Origin: Clostridia bacterium
Lineage (GTDB): Bacteria; Bacillota; Clostridia; Christensenellales; Borkfalkiaceae
Length of the DNA: 57,807 bases
Reading direction: 5' to 3'
NCBI GenBank assembly: GCA_029055875.1
Contig: JAIDCJ010000016.1
Span: 3,075-60,881, forward strand
The number at the start of each line of letters is the position of its first letter. Within the stretch, counting starts at the first letter, position 1. This document shows, piece by piece, positions 31,919 through 40,478 of the stretch. The notes under the pieces were generated by a model, which saw only the letters and a program-made list of their open reading frames with translations, made no database searches and was not told where the DNA came from. The translations under genes and the position numbers were made by a program.

Positions 31919-33193
31919 ATGAAAGAATTTCACGTTAAAAAACTAATTCCATCGGGCGATACTATCTCCGTAGAAGTGCCCGCCTCCAAAAGTCTTTTGA
32001 ACCGCGCACTCATTTTATCCGCCTTTTGCAAGGGAGAAATCGAGCTGATATGCGGAAGCTTTGCAGAAGACACACGCGTGCTTCTTAGCGCACTTGATTC
32101 GCTCGGAATTAAGATCGCCGTCAAACAGAGCTCGATTTTCGTTACGGGTTGCGGCGGAAAGGTTCCCAACCGAAAGGCAGAGTTGTCCGTTGGCAGTGCG
32201 GGAACGGCAGCACGTTTTTTAACGGTAATGCTCGCGTTCTGCGGCGGGGATTATACGATAAACTCCTCTTTACAAATGCAAAAACGCCCTATGGACGTCT
32301 TATATCTTTTAGAGGAAAACGGCGTAAAGTTTGAATTCTTAGAAGAACCTTATCATTTCCCTTTCCGTATGCACTCCGATGGAATCACGGCAAGCGAGCT
32401 GACGGCAGATACCGACAAAAGCACACAATACGCAAGTGGAATTCTACTCGCCGCCGCGGCGGCACAGAACCAACCGTTAAAGCTTAAACTCACGGGAAGT
32501 CGCACGCAGGGAAGCTATATCCGACTTACGCTCGATATGCTCGCCGATTTCGGGATTAAAACCCTTACAAACGAAAACGAGATAACCGTTCATCCCGCCC
32601 CACCCCTTCCAAAGCATTACGAAGTGGAACCCGATATTTCGGGCGCATGCTATTTCTATGCGCTCTCACTTCTATTCGGGACAAAGGTACTCGTGCGTCG
32701 TGTGAAAGATAGTAGCCGTCAGGGCGATATGCGCTTTTTAGAACTTCTCAAAGCAAAAGGTGTGCGTCTAACGCAACAGAAAGACGGTCTGCTCGCCGAC
32801 GGAAGCGGTATCACAGGCCACACCGGTTTTGACGTTGACATGCGCGATTTTTCCGACCAAACGCTTACGGTGGCCGCGCTGGCCGCATTTGCAGATACCC
32901 CTTCCCGCCTTTGCGGCGTGGGACATATCCGATTGCAGGAATGCGACCGCGTACAGGCGATTTGCGAAAATCTAGCGACACTCGGCGTACCTGCAATTTC
33001 CGACGGCGAAAATATTGCCATCACGCCCGCACCAATTCAAAGCGGAAAAATAAGGACGTTTGAAGACCACCGCGTTGCAATGGCGTTCACGCTGATCGGC
33101 TTGAAAGCGGGAAACATTATAATTGAAAACCCCGATTGTTGTAAAAAGACGTTTGAAAATTATTTTGAAATCATATCTGAACTGACAAAATAA
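31919..33193 (+). CDS. aroA: 3-Phosphoshikimate 1-carboxyvinyltransferase (EPSP synthase)
   Basis: The sixth step of the shikimate pathway: phosphoenolpyruvate plus shikimate-3-phosphate to EPSP. The N-terminal VPASKSLLNRALILSAF, the central SVGSAGTAARFLTVMLAFCGG and QKRPM, TQYASGILLAAA, DISGACYFYA, and the C-terminal RLQECDRVQAI and FEDHRVAMAF are all present. At 424 residues it is full length. The SAGTAARF stretch has Ala where many glyphosate-sensitive enzymes have GNAGTAMRP, as in class II-like forms; sensitivity cannot be told from this alone. Single gene, with an unusually perfect promoter placed so that the message starts at the ATG. Confidence 0.96.
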   Translation: MKEFHVKKLIPSGDTISVEVPASKSLLNRALILSAFCKGEIELICGSFAEDTRVLLSALDSLGIKIAVKQSSIFVTGCGGKVPNRKAELSVGSAGTAARFLTVMLAFCGGDYTINSSLQMQKRPMDVLYLLEENGVKFEFLEEPYHFPFRMHSDGITASELTADTDKSTQYASGILLAAAAAQNQPLKLKLTGSRTQGSYIRLTLDMLADFGIKTLTNENEITVHPAPPLPKHYEVEPDISGACYFYALSLLFGTKVLVRRVKDSSRQGDMRFLELLKAKGVRLTQQKDGLLADGSGITGHTGFDVDMRDFSDQTLTVAALAAFADTPSRLCGVGHIRLQECDRVQAICENLATLGVPAISDGENIAITPAPIQSGKIRTFEDHRVAMAFTLIGLKAGNIIIENPDCCKKTFENYFEIISELTK

Positions 33194-33200
33194 AAAACGA

Positions 33201-33223
33201 CCCGACCATTCGGTCGGGTTTCC
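33201..33223. terminator. Bidirectional terminator between aroA and the DtxR-like gene
   Basis: Seven-bp stem CCCGACC/GGTCGGG with an ATTC loop, A-run before and T-rich run after; the two genes converge on it. Confidence 0.85.
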
Positions 33224-33225
33224 TT

Positions 33226-33588
33226 TTACGATTCAAAATTCTTCTTGATAATTTCAAACAGCTCGTCCGAAATGACGTGCTCCATACGACAGGCATTTTC
33301 TTCCGCAAGCTCGCGCCCCGCTCCCATTCTCACAAACATTTCCGTGAAAATGCGGTGTTTTTCGTAGGTACTCTCTGCGCGTTTCTTGCCCGTTTCCGTA
33401 AGCGTAATATCGCCGCCCTCGTTAATTAAAATATATCCTTTTTTCAAAAGAAGATTGACCGCTCTCGAAACACTCGACTTTGCATAACCGAGCTCATCCA
33501 CAACGTCAACCGATCTAACGTTGGGTTTTTGCCTCAACAAAAGCAATATGGTTTCCAGATACATTTCTTCCGATTCGTGCGTTTTCAT
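33226..33588 (-). CDS. DtxR/MntR-family metal-dependent repressor
   Basis: A 120-residue winged-helix repressor: SEEMYLETILLLLRQ, recognition helix region ELGYAKSSVSRAVNLLLKKGYI, wing GDITLTETGKKRAE, then the helical dimerisation segment with HRIFTEMFVRMG and AEENACRMEHVIS. The metal-binding residues His, Glu and Cys/Met in that last stretch match the MntR/IdeR type; there is no SH3-like third domain. It should bind Mn(II) or Fe(II) and repress a metal importer located elsewhere. GGGGAG precedes the ATG. Confidence 0.9.
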   Translation of the reverse strand: MKTHESEEMYLETILLLLRQKPNVRSVDVVDELGYAKSSVSRAVNLLLKKGYILINEGGDITLTETGKKRAESTYEKHRIFTEMFVRMGAGRELAEENACRMEHVISDELFEIIKKNFES

Positions 33589-33608
33589 GGTTTCTCCCCG
33601 CTAAAAAT

Positions 33609-33637
33609 ATCATATAACATTTTTTGCCGTTTGTAAA
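33609..33637 (-). promoter_or_regulatory. Promoter of the DtxR-like gene
   Basis: Minus strand TTTACA (33632-33637), 17 bases, TATGAT (33609-33614), giving a short leader that contains GGGGAG. Confidence 0.7.
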
Positions 33638-33650
33638 GTCCTTCGGCGTT

Positions 33651-34115
33651 TTAGCTTAATAAGTTCTTCTCACGCAAATAATGCAGCAGCCCCTCGCAGC
33701 CATCTACGACGTCGCGGTAGGTTTCATCGAAATTACCCGTATACCAAGGATCGGCAATGGCGCGCGGATGGGCGGTATAATCGAGCAATAAACTGATTTT
33801 ATTCTCGAACGCCGCACCCAGAATGCGACGCATATGGCGCAGGTTTTCCTCATCCATACCAATGATATAATCGTACTCTGTCCCGTCCGCTCTCGTCATA
33901 AGACGCGCTCTGTGCGGCACAACGAATATCCCTTCTCGTTGTAGCTTCTCGCGCGTGCCGTAGTGCGGCGGATTGCCGATTTCATCGGTATGGGTTGCAG
34001 CAGATGATACGAGAACGTTTTGTATCCCCTTTTTGCGGAGCATATCGGTTAGCACGCTCTCCGCCATAGTGGATCTGCAAATATTCCCATGACAAACAAA
34101 TAAAACTTTTACCAT
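33651..34115 (-). CDS. Low-molecular-weight protein tyrosine phosphatase
   Basis: A 154-residue phosphatase of the arsenate-reductase-like fold. The N-terminal P-loop is VLFVCHGNICRSTMAE, with the catalytic Cys and Arg in CxxxxxR(S/T); the general acid region ADPWYTGNFDETYRDV is near the C-terminus. The frame stays open to 34286, but the family always begins a few residues before the P-loop, which fits the ATG at 34115. Substrates could be tyrosine- or arginine-phosphorylated proteins (YwlE type); the sequence does not decide. The upstream promoter region is shared with the divergent XRE gene. Confidence 0.9.
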   Translation of the reverse strand: MVKVLFVCHGNICRSTMAESVLTDMLRKKGIQNVLVSSAATHTDEIGNPPHYGTREKLQREGIFVVPHRARLMTRADGTEYDYIIGMDEENLRHMRRILGAAFENKISLLLDYTAHPRAIADPWYTGNFDETYRDVVDGCEGLLHYLREKNLLS

Positions 34116-34156
34116 ATTCTTCTTCACCCGATTGCAATAAAACCGCGAAAAAAAGA

Positions 34157-34185
34157 TTGCGAAAAGGACGATTTTATTGTATAAT
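34157..34185 (+). promoter_or_regulatory. Promoter of the XRE regulator, leaderless type
   Basis: TTGCGA (34157-34162), 17 bases, TATAAT (34180-34185), then six bases to the ATG at 34192. The same bases read on the other strand give TACAAT (34176-34181), a possible -10 for the phosphatase gene, so the two promoters may overlap. Confidence 0.65.
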
Positions 34186-34191
34186 GTAATT

Positions 34192-34392
34192 ATGAAAATA
34201 TTTTCCGAACGGTTGATTGAACTCAGAAAGGAACGTGGGCTTTCCCAAGCCACTATCGCAAAGGATTTAGGCGTGAGTCTCGGCATTGTTTGCTATTGGG
34301 AAAAGAACAAGAGTGATCCTACCGCCCCCAATATCGCAAAGCTCGCACATTACTTTAACGTTACTGCCGATTATCTGCTCGGACTTGAATAA
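34192..34392 (+). CDS. XRE-family helix-turn-helix regulator
   Basis: A 66-residue Cro/C1-type DNA-binding protein: MKIFSERLIELRKERGLSQ, turn ATIAKDLGVSLGIVCYWEKNKSDPT and the last helices ending ITADYLLGLE-like (NVTADYLLGLE). It is only the DNA-binding domain. Two starts are possible: ATG at 34192, right at the predicted transcription start, or TTG at 34177 with AAGGA eight bases before it. The ATG is preferred because the TTG lies inside the promoter. Target genes unknown. A terminator for it lies inside the neighbouring M50 gene. Confidence 0.88.
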   Translation: MKIFSERLIELRKERGLSQATIAKDLGVSLGIVCYWEKNKSDPTAPNIAKLAHYFNVTADYLLGLE

Positions 34393-34394
34393 AT

Positions 34395-35486
34395 TTAATT
34401 AGAATCTGATTCTTCATTCTGCTCCTTCGGGGGCAGAATTTTTTTTGCGCGAGAAAGCATTGCCTTACTCAATTCCTTGATACCAATCATGCGTTCTTTT
34501 TCGATTGCGGCAATGACCGCGTCTTCCTCTTCTCCGTAAATTGCAAACCGCGCCAAAGCATACGGAAGGCTCCCCTCTGCCGCTTCTGCCGATTGTAACA
34601 GCTCCACACAATCCGTATCCGCATATAACACACGGTGCCCGTAGGCAACGTCACAAGCAAGCTCTGCACGCGCAGCGGCTTCGGGAAGATACTCGGCAAG
34701 CTCTTCCAAACGCCGTATCTGCACGGCGGCATCTTCTTCATTGCCGTTCATAAAGAGATACTGCCACCTAAGCTGTGTGAGCGCAAGAAAGGCGGGTTCA
34801 TCTTCTCTGATAACGGGAAGATCGAACAAAAGACGTTTTTCGATTTCTGTAAAACTCTTGGAAAAAAGCAAGCCCTGTGCGGTAAGCACCGACAGAAAAA
34901 CCTTAGAATACGGCGTATCTTTCACGATTTCAAGAAACATCTTTCCGTCCGTGCGCCCCGCTTCAAGCTCCGCAGGAAGTAGTGCAACAATTCCCTCGAA
35001 CAGATTAAACGGCGCACAAAGCTCAAAGAAAAAAAGTACGGGATGAATGGGCACTACAAAAAACAATGCAAGAAAAACCGCGCCGAATACGAGATTCAAA
35101 AAAGCACCGCCAAGCGAAAAACAAGCCATTTTCGAGCGCACACGTTTTTCCGATTTCGGCAACATTTGCGTTTCGCCCGAAAAGCCGCGTTTGCCGATAT
35201 AGTGAATCCCCTTTCCCGTGACCTGAAAACAAGCGACAGAAAGCGAAATAAACTTCAATCCGGAAACCAAGCCGAACAAGAAATGCCCCAGCTCATGAAT
35301 GAGCACGCTTATAGGGAGTAAAATACAAAATAGACCAAATACGATTAGCGCAATACCACAACCAAGCGTCTGGTTCGCGTCTTGAATTACACCGAAAAAT
35401 CCTACGAGAATCGTCCCTACAATTGCAATCAGTCCGAGAACAATTTCTAAGATTTCGTATATGATGCGTTTCGTTCTCCCACTCAT
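34395..35486 (-). CDS. M50-family membrane zinc metallopeptidase
   Basis: A 363-residue site-2-protease-like protein. An N-terminal membrane helix (about 10-30), then ISVLIHELGHFLFGLVSG with the HExxH zinc motif, a substrate-proximal beta-hairpin region (SVACFQVTGKGIHYIGKRGF), further helices (about 125-170), and AGRTDGKMF, which holds the Asp-Gly of the second metal motif but lacks the usual NPxP residues. The C-terminal 150 residues are helical, like tetratricopeptide repeats. It may cleave membrane-embedded regulators. Four-base overlap with the Ppx/GppA gene. Convergent with the XRE gene, two bases apart. Confidence 0.8.
   Translation of the reverse strand: MSGRTKRIIYEILEIVLGLIAIVGTILVGFFGVIQDANQTLGCGIALIVFGLFCILLPISVLIHELGHFLFGLVSGLKFISLSVACFQVTGKGIHYIGKRGFSGETQMLPKSEKRVRSKMACFSLGGAFLNLVFGAVFLALFFVVPIHPVLFFFELCAPFNLFEGIVALLPAELEAGRTDGKMFLEIVKDTPYSKVFLSVLTAQGLLFSKSFTEIEKRLLFDLPVIREDEPAFLALTQLRWQYLFMNGNEEDAAVQIRRLEELAEYLPEAAARAELACDVAYGHRVLYADTDCVELLQSAEAAEGSLPYALARFAIYGEEEDAVIAAIEKERMIGIKELSKAMLSRAKKILPPKEQNEESDSN
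34416..34446 (+). terminator. XRE-gene terminator inside the M50 coding sequence
   Basis: Ten-bp stem (34416-34425 / 34430-34439, one G-T pair) with a UUCG tetraloop followed by seven T residues on the plus strand. It lies 24 bases after the XRE stop, within the antisense of the last M50 codons. Confidence 0.85.
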
Positions 35487-36340
35487 CTCAGTCCCCTAAA
35501 AGATAAATAGCCCTCTAAGTTATCGCTATCTGAAAAATATACTTCTTTACATGAGAGCTTTTTCATGATTTCATAAAGCAAATAAGTTGCGCCCGCAATG
35601 ACGTCGACTCTTGCCACGTCCATGCCCGCAATTTTGAGCCGCTCCTCCAGCGTCATGGGAAACAGCTTGTCCGACATACTTTTAACCCATTCCAACGAAA
35701 GCGGCAAATGATGAAGCGCTTCGGGGTCGTAGTTTTTTATCCCCAACTTAATAGCGGCAAGTGTGGAAGCAGTTCCGCCAATCGCAAATATTTTTCCTGT
35801 GGGAATTACCCCACTGAGCGGCTGAATCGCTTCACAAACCACCTCAGCGGTCTTTTGCATATCGTCCTTACCCAAATCGTAAAGCCGAACTGCGCCGATA
35901 TTCATACTCACTGAAAATGCGGTTTCACCGCGACTGCGCAGGCACACTTCCGTACTTGCGCCGCCGATATCGATAATACCGCCGTCCTCGTTCCCGAGCG
36001 CACCCAAAACGCCAAGTTGCGCTTCGTCTTTCCCTGAAATTACTTCCAACGGAATACCGCAGCATTCTTTCACACGCTTACAAAAATCTCCGCCGTTTTG
36101 AGCGGAACGCACAGCCGCCGTAGCGAACGCATAGACTAAAGCCCCTTCCCGCCTTGCCTCCAAGCAAAAACCTTTGATTGCGTCCAAGCTGCGCACAATA
36201 GATTCTTCGCTTAAAACTCCGCTTTGGGCAAGGTTCGCACCAAGGCGGGTAGTGATAACTTTCTTATATAAAGTTTTTCCGTCCACCCATAGCATCAGGC
36301 GAACGGAATTTGAACCAACATCAATAATTGCTAATTTCAT
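35483..36340 (-). CDS. Ppx/GppA family phosphatase
   Basis: A 285-residue actin-fold (ASKHA) phosphatase: AIIDVGSNSVRLML, ATAAVRSAQNG, GIIDIGGASTEV and AIGGTASTLAAI. Family members hydrolyse polyphosphate or convert pppGpp to ppGpp; the missing C-terminal HD-like domain makes this the short form, for which neither substrate can be chosen from sequence. It follows divIC by nine bases; placement next to divIC-yab genes is common in Clostridia. No clear Shine-Dalgarno site is seen. Confidence 0.9.
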   Translation of the reverse strand: MKLAIIDVGSNSVRLMLWVDGKTLYKKVITTRLGANLAQSGVLSEESIVRSLDAIKGFCLEARREGALVYAFATAAVRSAQNGGDFCKRVKECCGIPLEVISGKDEAQLGVLGALGNEDGGIIDIGGASTEVCLRSRGETAFSVSMNIGAVRLYDLGKDDMQKTAEVVCEAIQPLSGVIPTGKIFAIGGTASTLAAIKLGIKNYDPEALHHLPLSLEWVKSMSDKLFPMTLEERLKIAGMDVARVDVIAGATYLLYEIMKKLSCKEVYFSDSDNLEGYLSFRGLR

Positions 36341-36349
36341 TTTTTTTAA

Positions 36350-36634
36350 CTATTTGCTCTGCTTAGTCCAACCGTTTATCAGTGCAAGATACTCAAGCCC
36401 TTCCAAGCTCTTGAAATATTCCAAATCTCTCTCGGCTTCCTGACTTTGCTCTACGTATTCATCGCGCAGTCTTTCCAATTTTTTCTTCTGCGACGTCTTG
36501 ACGCCAATCTGAACAAATTGAATTGCAAGAATAATCGCCAGGAAAATAATAAGAAAAACACCCGCTGCCGTCATTGCGGCAACGATTCGCTTTCTTTTCT
36601 CTTCCGACATAGGCGTTTTTTCTTTGGAGGACAT
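36350..36634 (-). CDS. divIC: DivIC/FtsB-type septum protein
   Basis: A 94-residue single-pass membrane protein: short basic cytoplasmic N-terminus (KRKRIV), membrane helix (about 17-38), and an outer coiled coil (KKKLERLRDEYVEQSQEAERDLEYFKSL). DivIC works with FtsL and DivIB at the septum. The start codon has AAGGGA before it, so the 64-base overlap with the end of yabQ appears real. The order yabP-yabQ-divIC matches Bacillus and Clostridium. An alternative start is Met9. Confidence 0.85.
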   Translation of the reverse strand: MSSKEKTPMSEEKRKRIVAAMTAAGVFLIIFLAIILAIQFVQIGVKTSQKKKLERLRDEYVEQSQEAERDLEYFKSLEGLEYLALINGWTKQSK

Positions 36635-36963
36635 GATTTTCTATCCCTTTGATACAATTTGACCCTATTATATACCTTTTCTAAAAAAAATGCAACAATT
36701 TTATGGAAACTTTTTATATAGAGAAAAATTCCCAAAATGCAACCCACGAAGGTATACAAGCGCAAATTCGGGAGCCCCATCATCGCGGAAACGAAAAGAT
36801 ACATTCCCCCGAATGCAATACAAAAAACCACGTCCGTTGCGATTCTAACCCAACTGTTTTTGAAGGGATACCGAATACAGTAAAAAAAATCGTAAAAAAC
36901 GCCGCCTGCAATGCCGCACAGCACGCAGACAAGAAAAATATAAATTTGGTTTGCGTCCGTCAT
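36571..36963 (-). CDS. yabQ: Spore cortex protein YabQ
   Basis: A 130-residue membrane protein with three to four helices (about 6-26, 40-62, 68-90) and a basic tail (KKKRLCRKRKES) read from the DNA that also starts divIC. YabQ is needed for spore cortex formation in Bacillus and is placed in the outer forespore membrane. The start overlaps the stop of yabP by four bases (ATGA). Its presence suggests the organism forms spores or recently did. Confidence 0.85.
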   Translation of the reverse strand: MTDANQIYIFLVCVLCGIAGGVFYDFFYCIRYPFKNSWVRIATDVVFCIAFGGMYLFVSAMMGLPNLRLYTFVGCILGIFLYIKSFHKIVAFFLEKVYNRVKLYQRDRKSCPPKKKRLCRKRKESESLPQ

Positions 36964-37220
36964 TTGAACAGCCTTTGAAGTGCCTTACCCTTTGCCCCGC
37001 CGTATTTGACGGAAGTCACCTCGCCGCTTGCTGAAAAGTTTCCGCTCCCCTTAGAAAAGGCAAGCACTTTGAGCTGGGCTCCGCTAATAGAAACCCTCTT
37101 ACCGTTCACGGTAAGTTTTATTTCCGTTTCCGAGAACGCATCCACGCTATCTACGCCCGTCATCGTAATCTTTTTTTGTCCTTCAATGGTAAGTACGCTT
37201 TGAATCGTTTCGTTTTGCAT
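36960..37220 (-). CDS. yabP: Sporulation protein YabP
   Basis: An 86-residue YabP/YqfC-family protein: LTIEGQKKITMTGVDSVDAFSETEIKL and VSISGAQLKVLAFSKGSGNFSASGEV. In Bacillus it is made in the mother cell under sigma-E and is required for cortex assembly. Upstream I see a possible sigma-E-like pair (GTTATAT with CAATAGAAT about 14 bases later) and a weak sigma-A-like TAGAAT; neither is strong, and no Shine-Dalgarno site precedes the ATG. Confidence 0.87.
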   Translation of the reverse strand: MQNETIQSVLTIEGQKKITMTGVDSVDAFSETEIKLTVNGKRVSISGAQLKVLAFSKGSGNFSASGEVTSVKYGGAKGKALQRLFK

Positions 37221-37262
37221 ACTTTATTCTATTGTTGCAATTTTCCCGATATAACAAAAAAT

Positions 37263-37285
37263 CCCGCAAAAATGCGGGCTTTTTA
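37263..37285 (-). terminator. Terminator after typA
   Basis: Six-bp stem CCCGCA/TGCGGG with a four-base loop; on the minus strand it is followed by T6, about 35 bases after the typA stop. Confidence 0.85.
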
Positions 37286-37312
37286 TGAATTATGTGTGAC
37301 ATAATACTATGC

Positions 37313-39139
37313 TTATTGCAGTTTTGCCTTTGCTCGCGCCTTTGCACGAAGCTCTCCGTCCAAAATCTGCTTACGGATACGCACGTTCTGCGGCGTGATT
37401 TCAAGCAATTCGTCGTCACCGATAAATTCAAGTGCCTCTTCCAAGCTCAAACGCTTGGGGGGAATTAGGCGAAGCGCATCGTCCGAAGAGGAAGAGCGGG
37501 TATTCGTAAGGTGTTTGGTTTTGCAGACGTTTACGTTGATATCCCCTTCCTTAGGCGATACGCCGACAACCATTCCCTCGTACACCTGCGTGCCCGCGTC
37601 AATGAAAAGCGTACCGCGCCCCTGCGCATTGAAGAGCCCGTAAGTAACCGCCTCACCCGTTTCAAACGCAACGAGAGAACCTGCCTCTCTGCGTGAGATC
37701 TCGCCCTTATAGGGCTGATACTCGAAGAACACCGAGCTCATAACGCCTTCGCCCTTGGTATCCGTCAAGAACTCGCTCTTATAGCCGAACAGTCCGCGCG
37801 CGGGAACAAGGAATTCAAGACGCATACGCGAACCCATTGCCGTCATATGCAACAATTCGCCCTTTCTCGTTCCCATGCTTTGGAAAATGGGCCCCGTGTT
37901 GTCACCCGGAACGTCTGCAATCAAACGCTCTACGGGTTCGTATTTCACGCCGTCAATTTCTTTATACAGCACCTTAGGAGAACTGACCTGAAATTCGTAT
38001 CCCTCGCGGCGCATGGTCTCAATCAAAATAGAAAGGTGCATTTCCCCTCTGCCGCTCACGCGGAAGGAATCTGCCGAGTCTGTATCCTCCACGCGCAGGG
38101 AAACGTCGCGCAGAAGCTCACGATAGAGCCTATCGCGCAAATGGCGGGTAGTTACGAATTTCCCCTCTTTACCCGCAAACGGTGAATCGTTTACCGAGAA
38201 AATCATCTCAACCGTCGGATCGGAAATTTTCACGAACGCAACGGGCTCTACGCAGTCGCTTGCACAAACGGTATCGCCAATATTGATTTTTTCCAAACCC
38301 GAGAAGCAGACGATATCGCCCACCGTTGCAGTCTCGCAAGAAACACGTTCCAAACCCTCGATTTCGTAGAGATTTACAAGCTTGCCGCGCACGGCAACGT
38401 CTTTATGGTTATAGTTACACGCAACGACGTCCGCATTCTGCTTTGCAACGCCGCGCTCGATACGCCCGATACCGATTCTGCCGACGTATTCGTTATAGTC
38501 GATAGACGAAACAAGAATCTGAAGCGGTTTCGTCTCGTCAAGCTCGAGGGGCGGGAACTGCTCCAAAATGGTATCGAAGAGCGGCGTTAAATCGGTACCC
38601 GTACCGTTTTCGTCGAGCGTTGCCGTGCCCGCTCTGCCCGAGCAGAACACGAACGGACTTTCAAGCTGATCGTCGCTTGCATTTAAGTCCATGAGGAGTT
38701 CTAAAACCTCGTCGATTACTTCCTTGATACGCGCATCGGGGCGGTCAATTTTATTGACCACGATAATCAGTTTCAGCCCGAGCTCCAACGCCTTTTGCGT
38801 AACGAAACGCGTCTGCGGCATGGGACCTTCCGCTGCGTCTACGAGAATGAGAACGCCCGATACCATTTTGAGGGAGCGCTCCACCTCGCCCGAGAAATCC
38901 GCGTGGCCCGGCGTATCAACGATATTGATTTTCACGCCCTTATAGTGCATGGAAGTATTCTTTGCGAGAATAGTGATACCGCGCTCCTTTTCAAGCTGAC
39001 CGTTATCCATGACGCGTTCTTCCACTACCTGATTTTCGCGGAACGTACCGCCCTGCTTCAACATCTGGTCTACGAGCGTCGTCTTGCCGTGGTCGACGTG
39101 CGCAATAATTGCAATGTTTCTTAAATCTTCTCTAATCAT
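37313..39139 (-). CDS. typA: Translational GTPase TypA/BipA
   Basis: A 608-residue ribosome-associated GTPase related to EF-G and LepA. G1 is [13 protein letters not shown]2 [13 protein letters not shown]3 VDTPGHADF and G4 [10 protein letters not shown], followed by the EF-Tu-like second domain, the elongation-factor-G-type domains and the TypA-specific C-terminal region ([27 protein letters not shown]). It assists ribosome assembly and stress-dependent translation. It is last in the aroK-gltX-thyA-folA-typA operon; AAAGGAAC precedes its ATG, which overlaps folA's stop by four bases. Confidence 0.97.
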   Translation of the reverse strand: MIREDLRNIAIIAHVDHGKTTLVDQMLKQGGTFRENQVVEERVMDNGQLEKERGITILAKNTSMHYKGVKINIVDTPGHADFSGEVERSLKMVSGVLILVDAAEGPMPQTRFVTQKALELGLKLIIVVNKIDRPDARIKEVIDEVLELLMDLNASDDQLESPFVFCSGRAGTATLDENGTGTDLTPLFDTILEQFPPLELDETKPLQILVSSIDYNEYVGRIGIGRIERGVAKQNADVVACNYNHKDVAVRGKLVNLYEIEGLERVSCETATVGDIVCFSGLEKINIGDTVCASDCVEPVAFVKISDPTVEMIFSVNDSPFAGKEGKFVTTRHLRDRLYRELLRDVSLRVEDTDSADSFRVSGRGEMHLSILIETMRREGYEFQVSSPKVLYKEIDGVKYEPVERLIADVPGDNTGPIFQSMGTRKGELLHMTAMGSRMRLEFLVPARGLFGYKSEFLTDTKGEGVMSSVFFEYQPYKGEISRREAGSLVAFETGEAVTYGLFNAQGRGTLFIDAGTQVYEGMVVGVSPKEGDINVNVCKTKHLTNTRSSSSDDALRLIPPKRLSLEEALEFIGDDELLEITPQNVRIRKQILDGELRAKARAKAKLQ

Positions 39140-39636
39140 ATATGTTCCTTTAGCATTAAATTTCGATAGGTACAGAACCGAATCATATATCCGTTGTCTT
39201 CAACCGGCTCGCTTTGCGCCGTAAGCATGAAGCTTTCGTCCTCGTCAAGATTTGGCACGAACACTTCCGCCCCGCCGTCTGTGTCCACCTTGGTAACAAG
39301 CACTTCCGTGCAATAAGGTATAAGCGTTTTGTAAACGCTCGCCCCGCCGATTACGAACACCTCGTCTGCAGGATACTTTTTTATTTCTTCAAAAAGCTCG
39401 TCGAGATTATGAACGGTAATCACGTCCTCGTCAATATCCTCGGGTGAAAGCACGATATTCTTGCGGTTTTTCAACGGCTTCCCGTTCGGAAAGGAGCGGA
39501 GCGTATTCAGCCCCATAACGACTACTTTCCCGTTCGTTGTTTCGCGAAAAAACTTCATATCCTTGGGAAGCGTAAACATTAAATCGTTCGCCTTTCCGAT
39601 TCCCCAATTTTTATCTGCGTGAAAGATTGCCTTCAT
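39136..39636 (-). CDS. folA: Dihydrofolate reductase
   Basis: A 166-residue enzyme that reduces dihydrofolate to tetrahydrofolate with NADPH. The N-terminal ADKNWGIGKANDLMFTLPKDMKFFRETT carries the substrate-binding Asp and Met-20-loop region, followed by VVMGLNTLRSFPNG and DEVFVIGGASVYKTLIPYC. Full length. AAGGAG lies before the ATG. It directly follows thyA, whose product dihydrofolate it recycles, and overlaps typA by four bases. Confidence 0.95.
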   Translation of the reverse strand: MKAIFHADKNWGIGKANDLMFTLPKDMKFFRETTNGKVVVMGLNTLRSFPNGKPLKNRKNIVLSPEDIDEDVITVHNLDELFEEIKKYPADEVFVIGGASVYKTLIPYCTEVLVTKVDTDGGAEVFVPNLDEDESFMLTAQSEPVEDNGYMIRFCTYRNLMLKEHI

Positions 39637-39645
39637 GCCTGCTCC

Positions 39646-40476
39646 TTAAATGGCTACGGGAATTTTTGTTTCAAGCGGATAATACTCGTAATCTTCCAGC
39701 TTGAAGCTATCCACCGTGAAATCGTAGAAATTCTTGATAGAAGTATCTACCACGAGTTTAGGCGCCTTCTTAGGGGCATGAGAGATGACCTCTTTTACTA
39801 TGGGAATATGCCGATCGTATAAATGTGCGTCTGCAATTACGTGTACGAGTTCCCCCGCTTTCAGCCCGATCACCTGCGCAAACATAATAAGAAGAATGGC
39901 ATATTGCGCCACGTTCCAGTTGTTTGCCGTGAGCATATCGTTTGAACGCTGATTGAGAATCCCGTTAAGCGTATCGCCCGAAACGTTGAACGTCATGGAA
40001 TACGCGCAAGGATATAGGTGCATTTCGTGCAAATCCTGAAAATTATAAAGATTTGTCATGATTCTGCGCGATGCGGGATTATGCTTCAAGTCGTAGAGAA
40101 CGCGATCCACCTGATCGAATTCCCCCTCTTTATAGAGGGACTTCTGCGCGAGCTGATAGCCGTACGCTTTGCCAATCGAACCCGTCTCGTCTGCCCAGCT
40201 ATCCCAAATGTGAGATTTCAAATCGTGCACGTTGTTGCTCTTTTTCTGCCAAATCCAAAGGAGCTCGTCCACACAGGACTTAAACGCCAAACGACGAATG
40301 GTCTGCGCGGGGAATTCCTCCTGCAGATTGTAGCGGCTTACTATCCCGAACTTTTTCACCGTGTGGGCAGGCGTGCCGTCCTCCCAATGCGGGCGCACTT
40401 CGAGTCCCGTATCCCACACGCCGTGTTCCATAATATCTTTGCAGTTCTGAATAAAAATTTCGTCGGCTCTGCTCAC
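39646..40476 (-). CDS. thyA: Thymidylate synthase
   Basis: A 276-residue ThyA that methylates dUMP with methylene-tetrahydrofolate. The catalytic cysteine lies in LHLYPCAYSMTFNV-like context (MHLYPCAYS), with Ala where E. coli type enzymes have His after the Cys. The downstream NQRSNDMLTANNWNVAQYA and ADAHLYDRH are normal, as is the C-terminal Ile. The initiation codon is GTG (40476) with AAGGAG at a good distance. It is part of the aroK-gltX-thyA-folA-typA operon. Confidence 0.95.
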   Translation of the reverse strand: MSRADEIFIQNCKDIMEHGVWDTGLEVRPHWEDGTPAHTVKKFGIVSRYNLQEEFPAQTIRRLAFKSCVDELLWIWQKKSNNVHDLKSHIWDSWADETGSIGKAYGYQLAQKSLYKEGEFDQVDRVLYDLKHNPASRRIMTNLYNFQDLHEMHLYPCAYSMTFNVSGDTLNGILNQRSNDMLTANNWNVAQYAILLIMFAQVIGLKAGELVHVIADAHLYDRHIPIVKEVISHAPKKAPKLVVDTSIKNFYDFTVDSFKLEDYEYYPLETKIPVAI

Positions 40477-40478
40477 GG

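Noticed and set aside
33651..34286. Long start for the phosphatase gene at 34286
   Set aside because: The extra 57 residues match no part of the family, and they would cross the divergent XRE gene.
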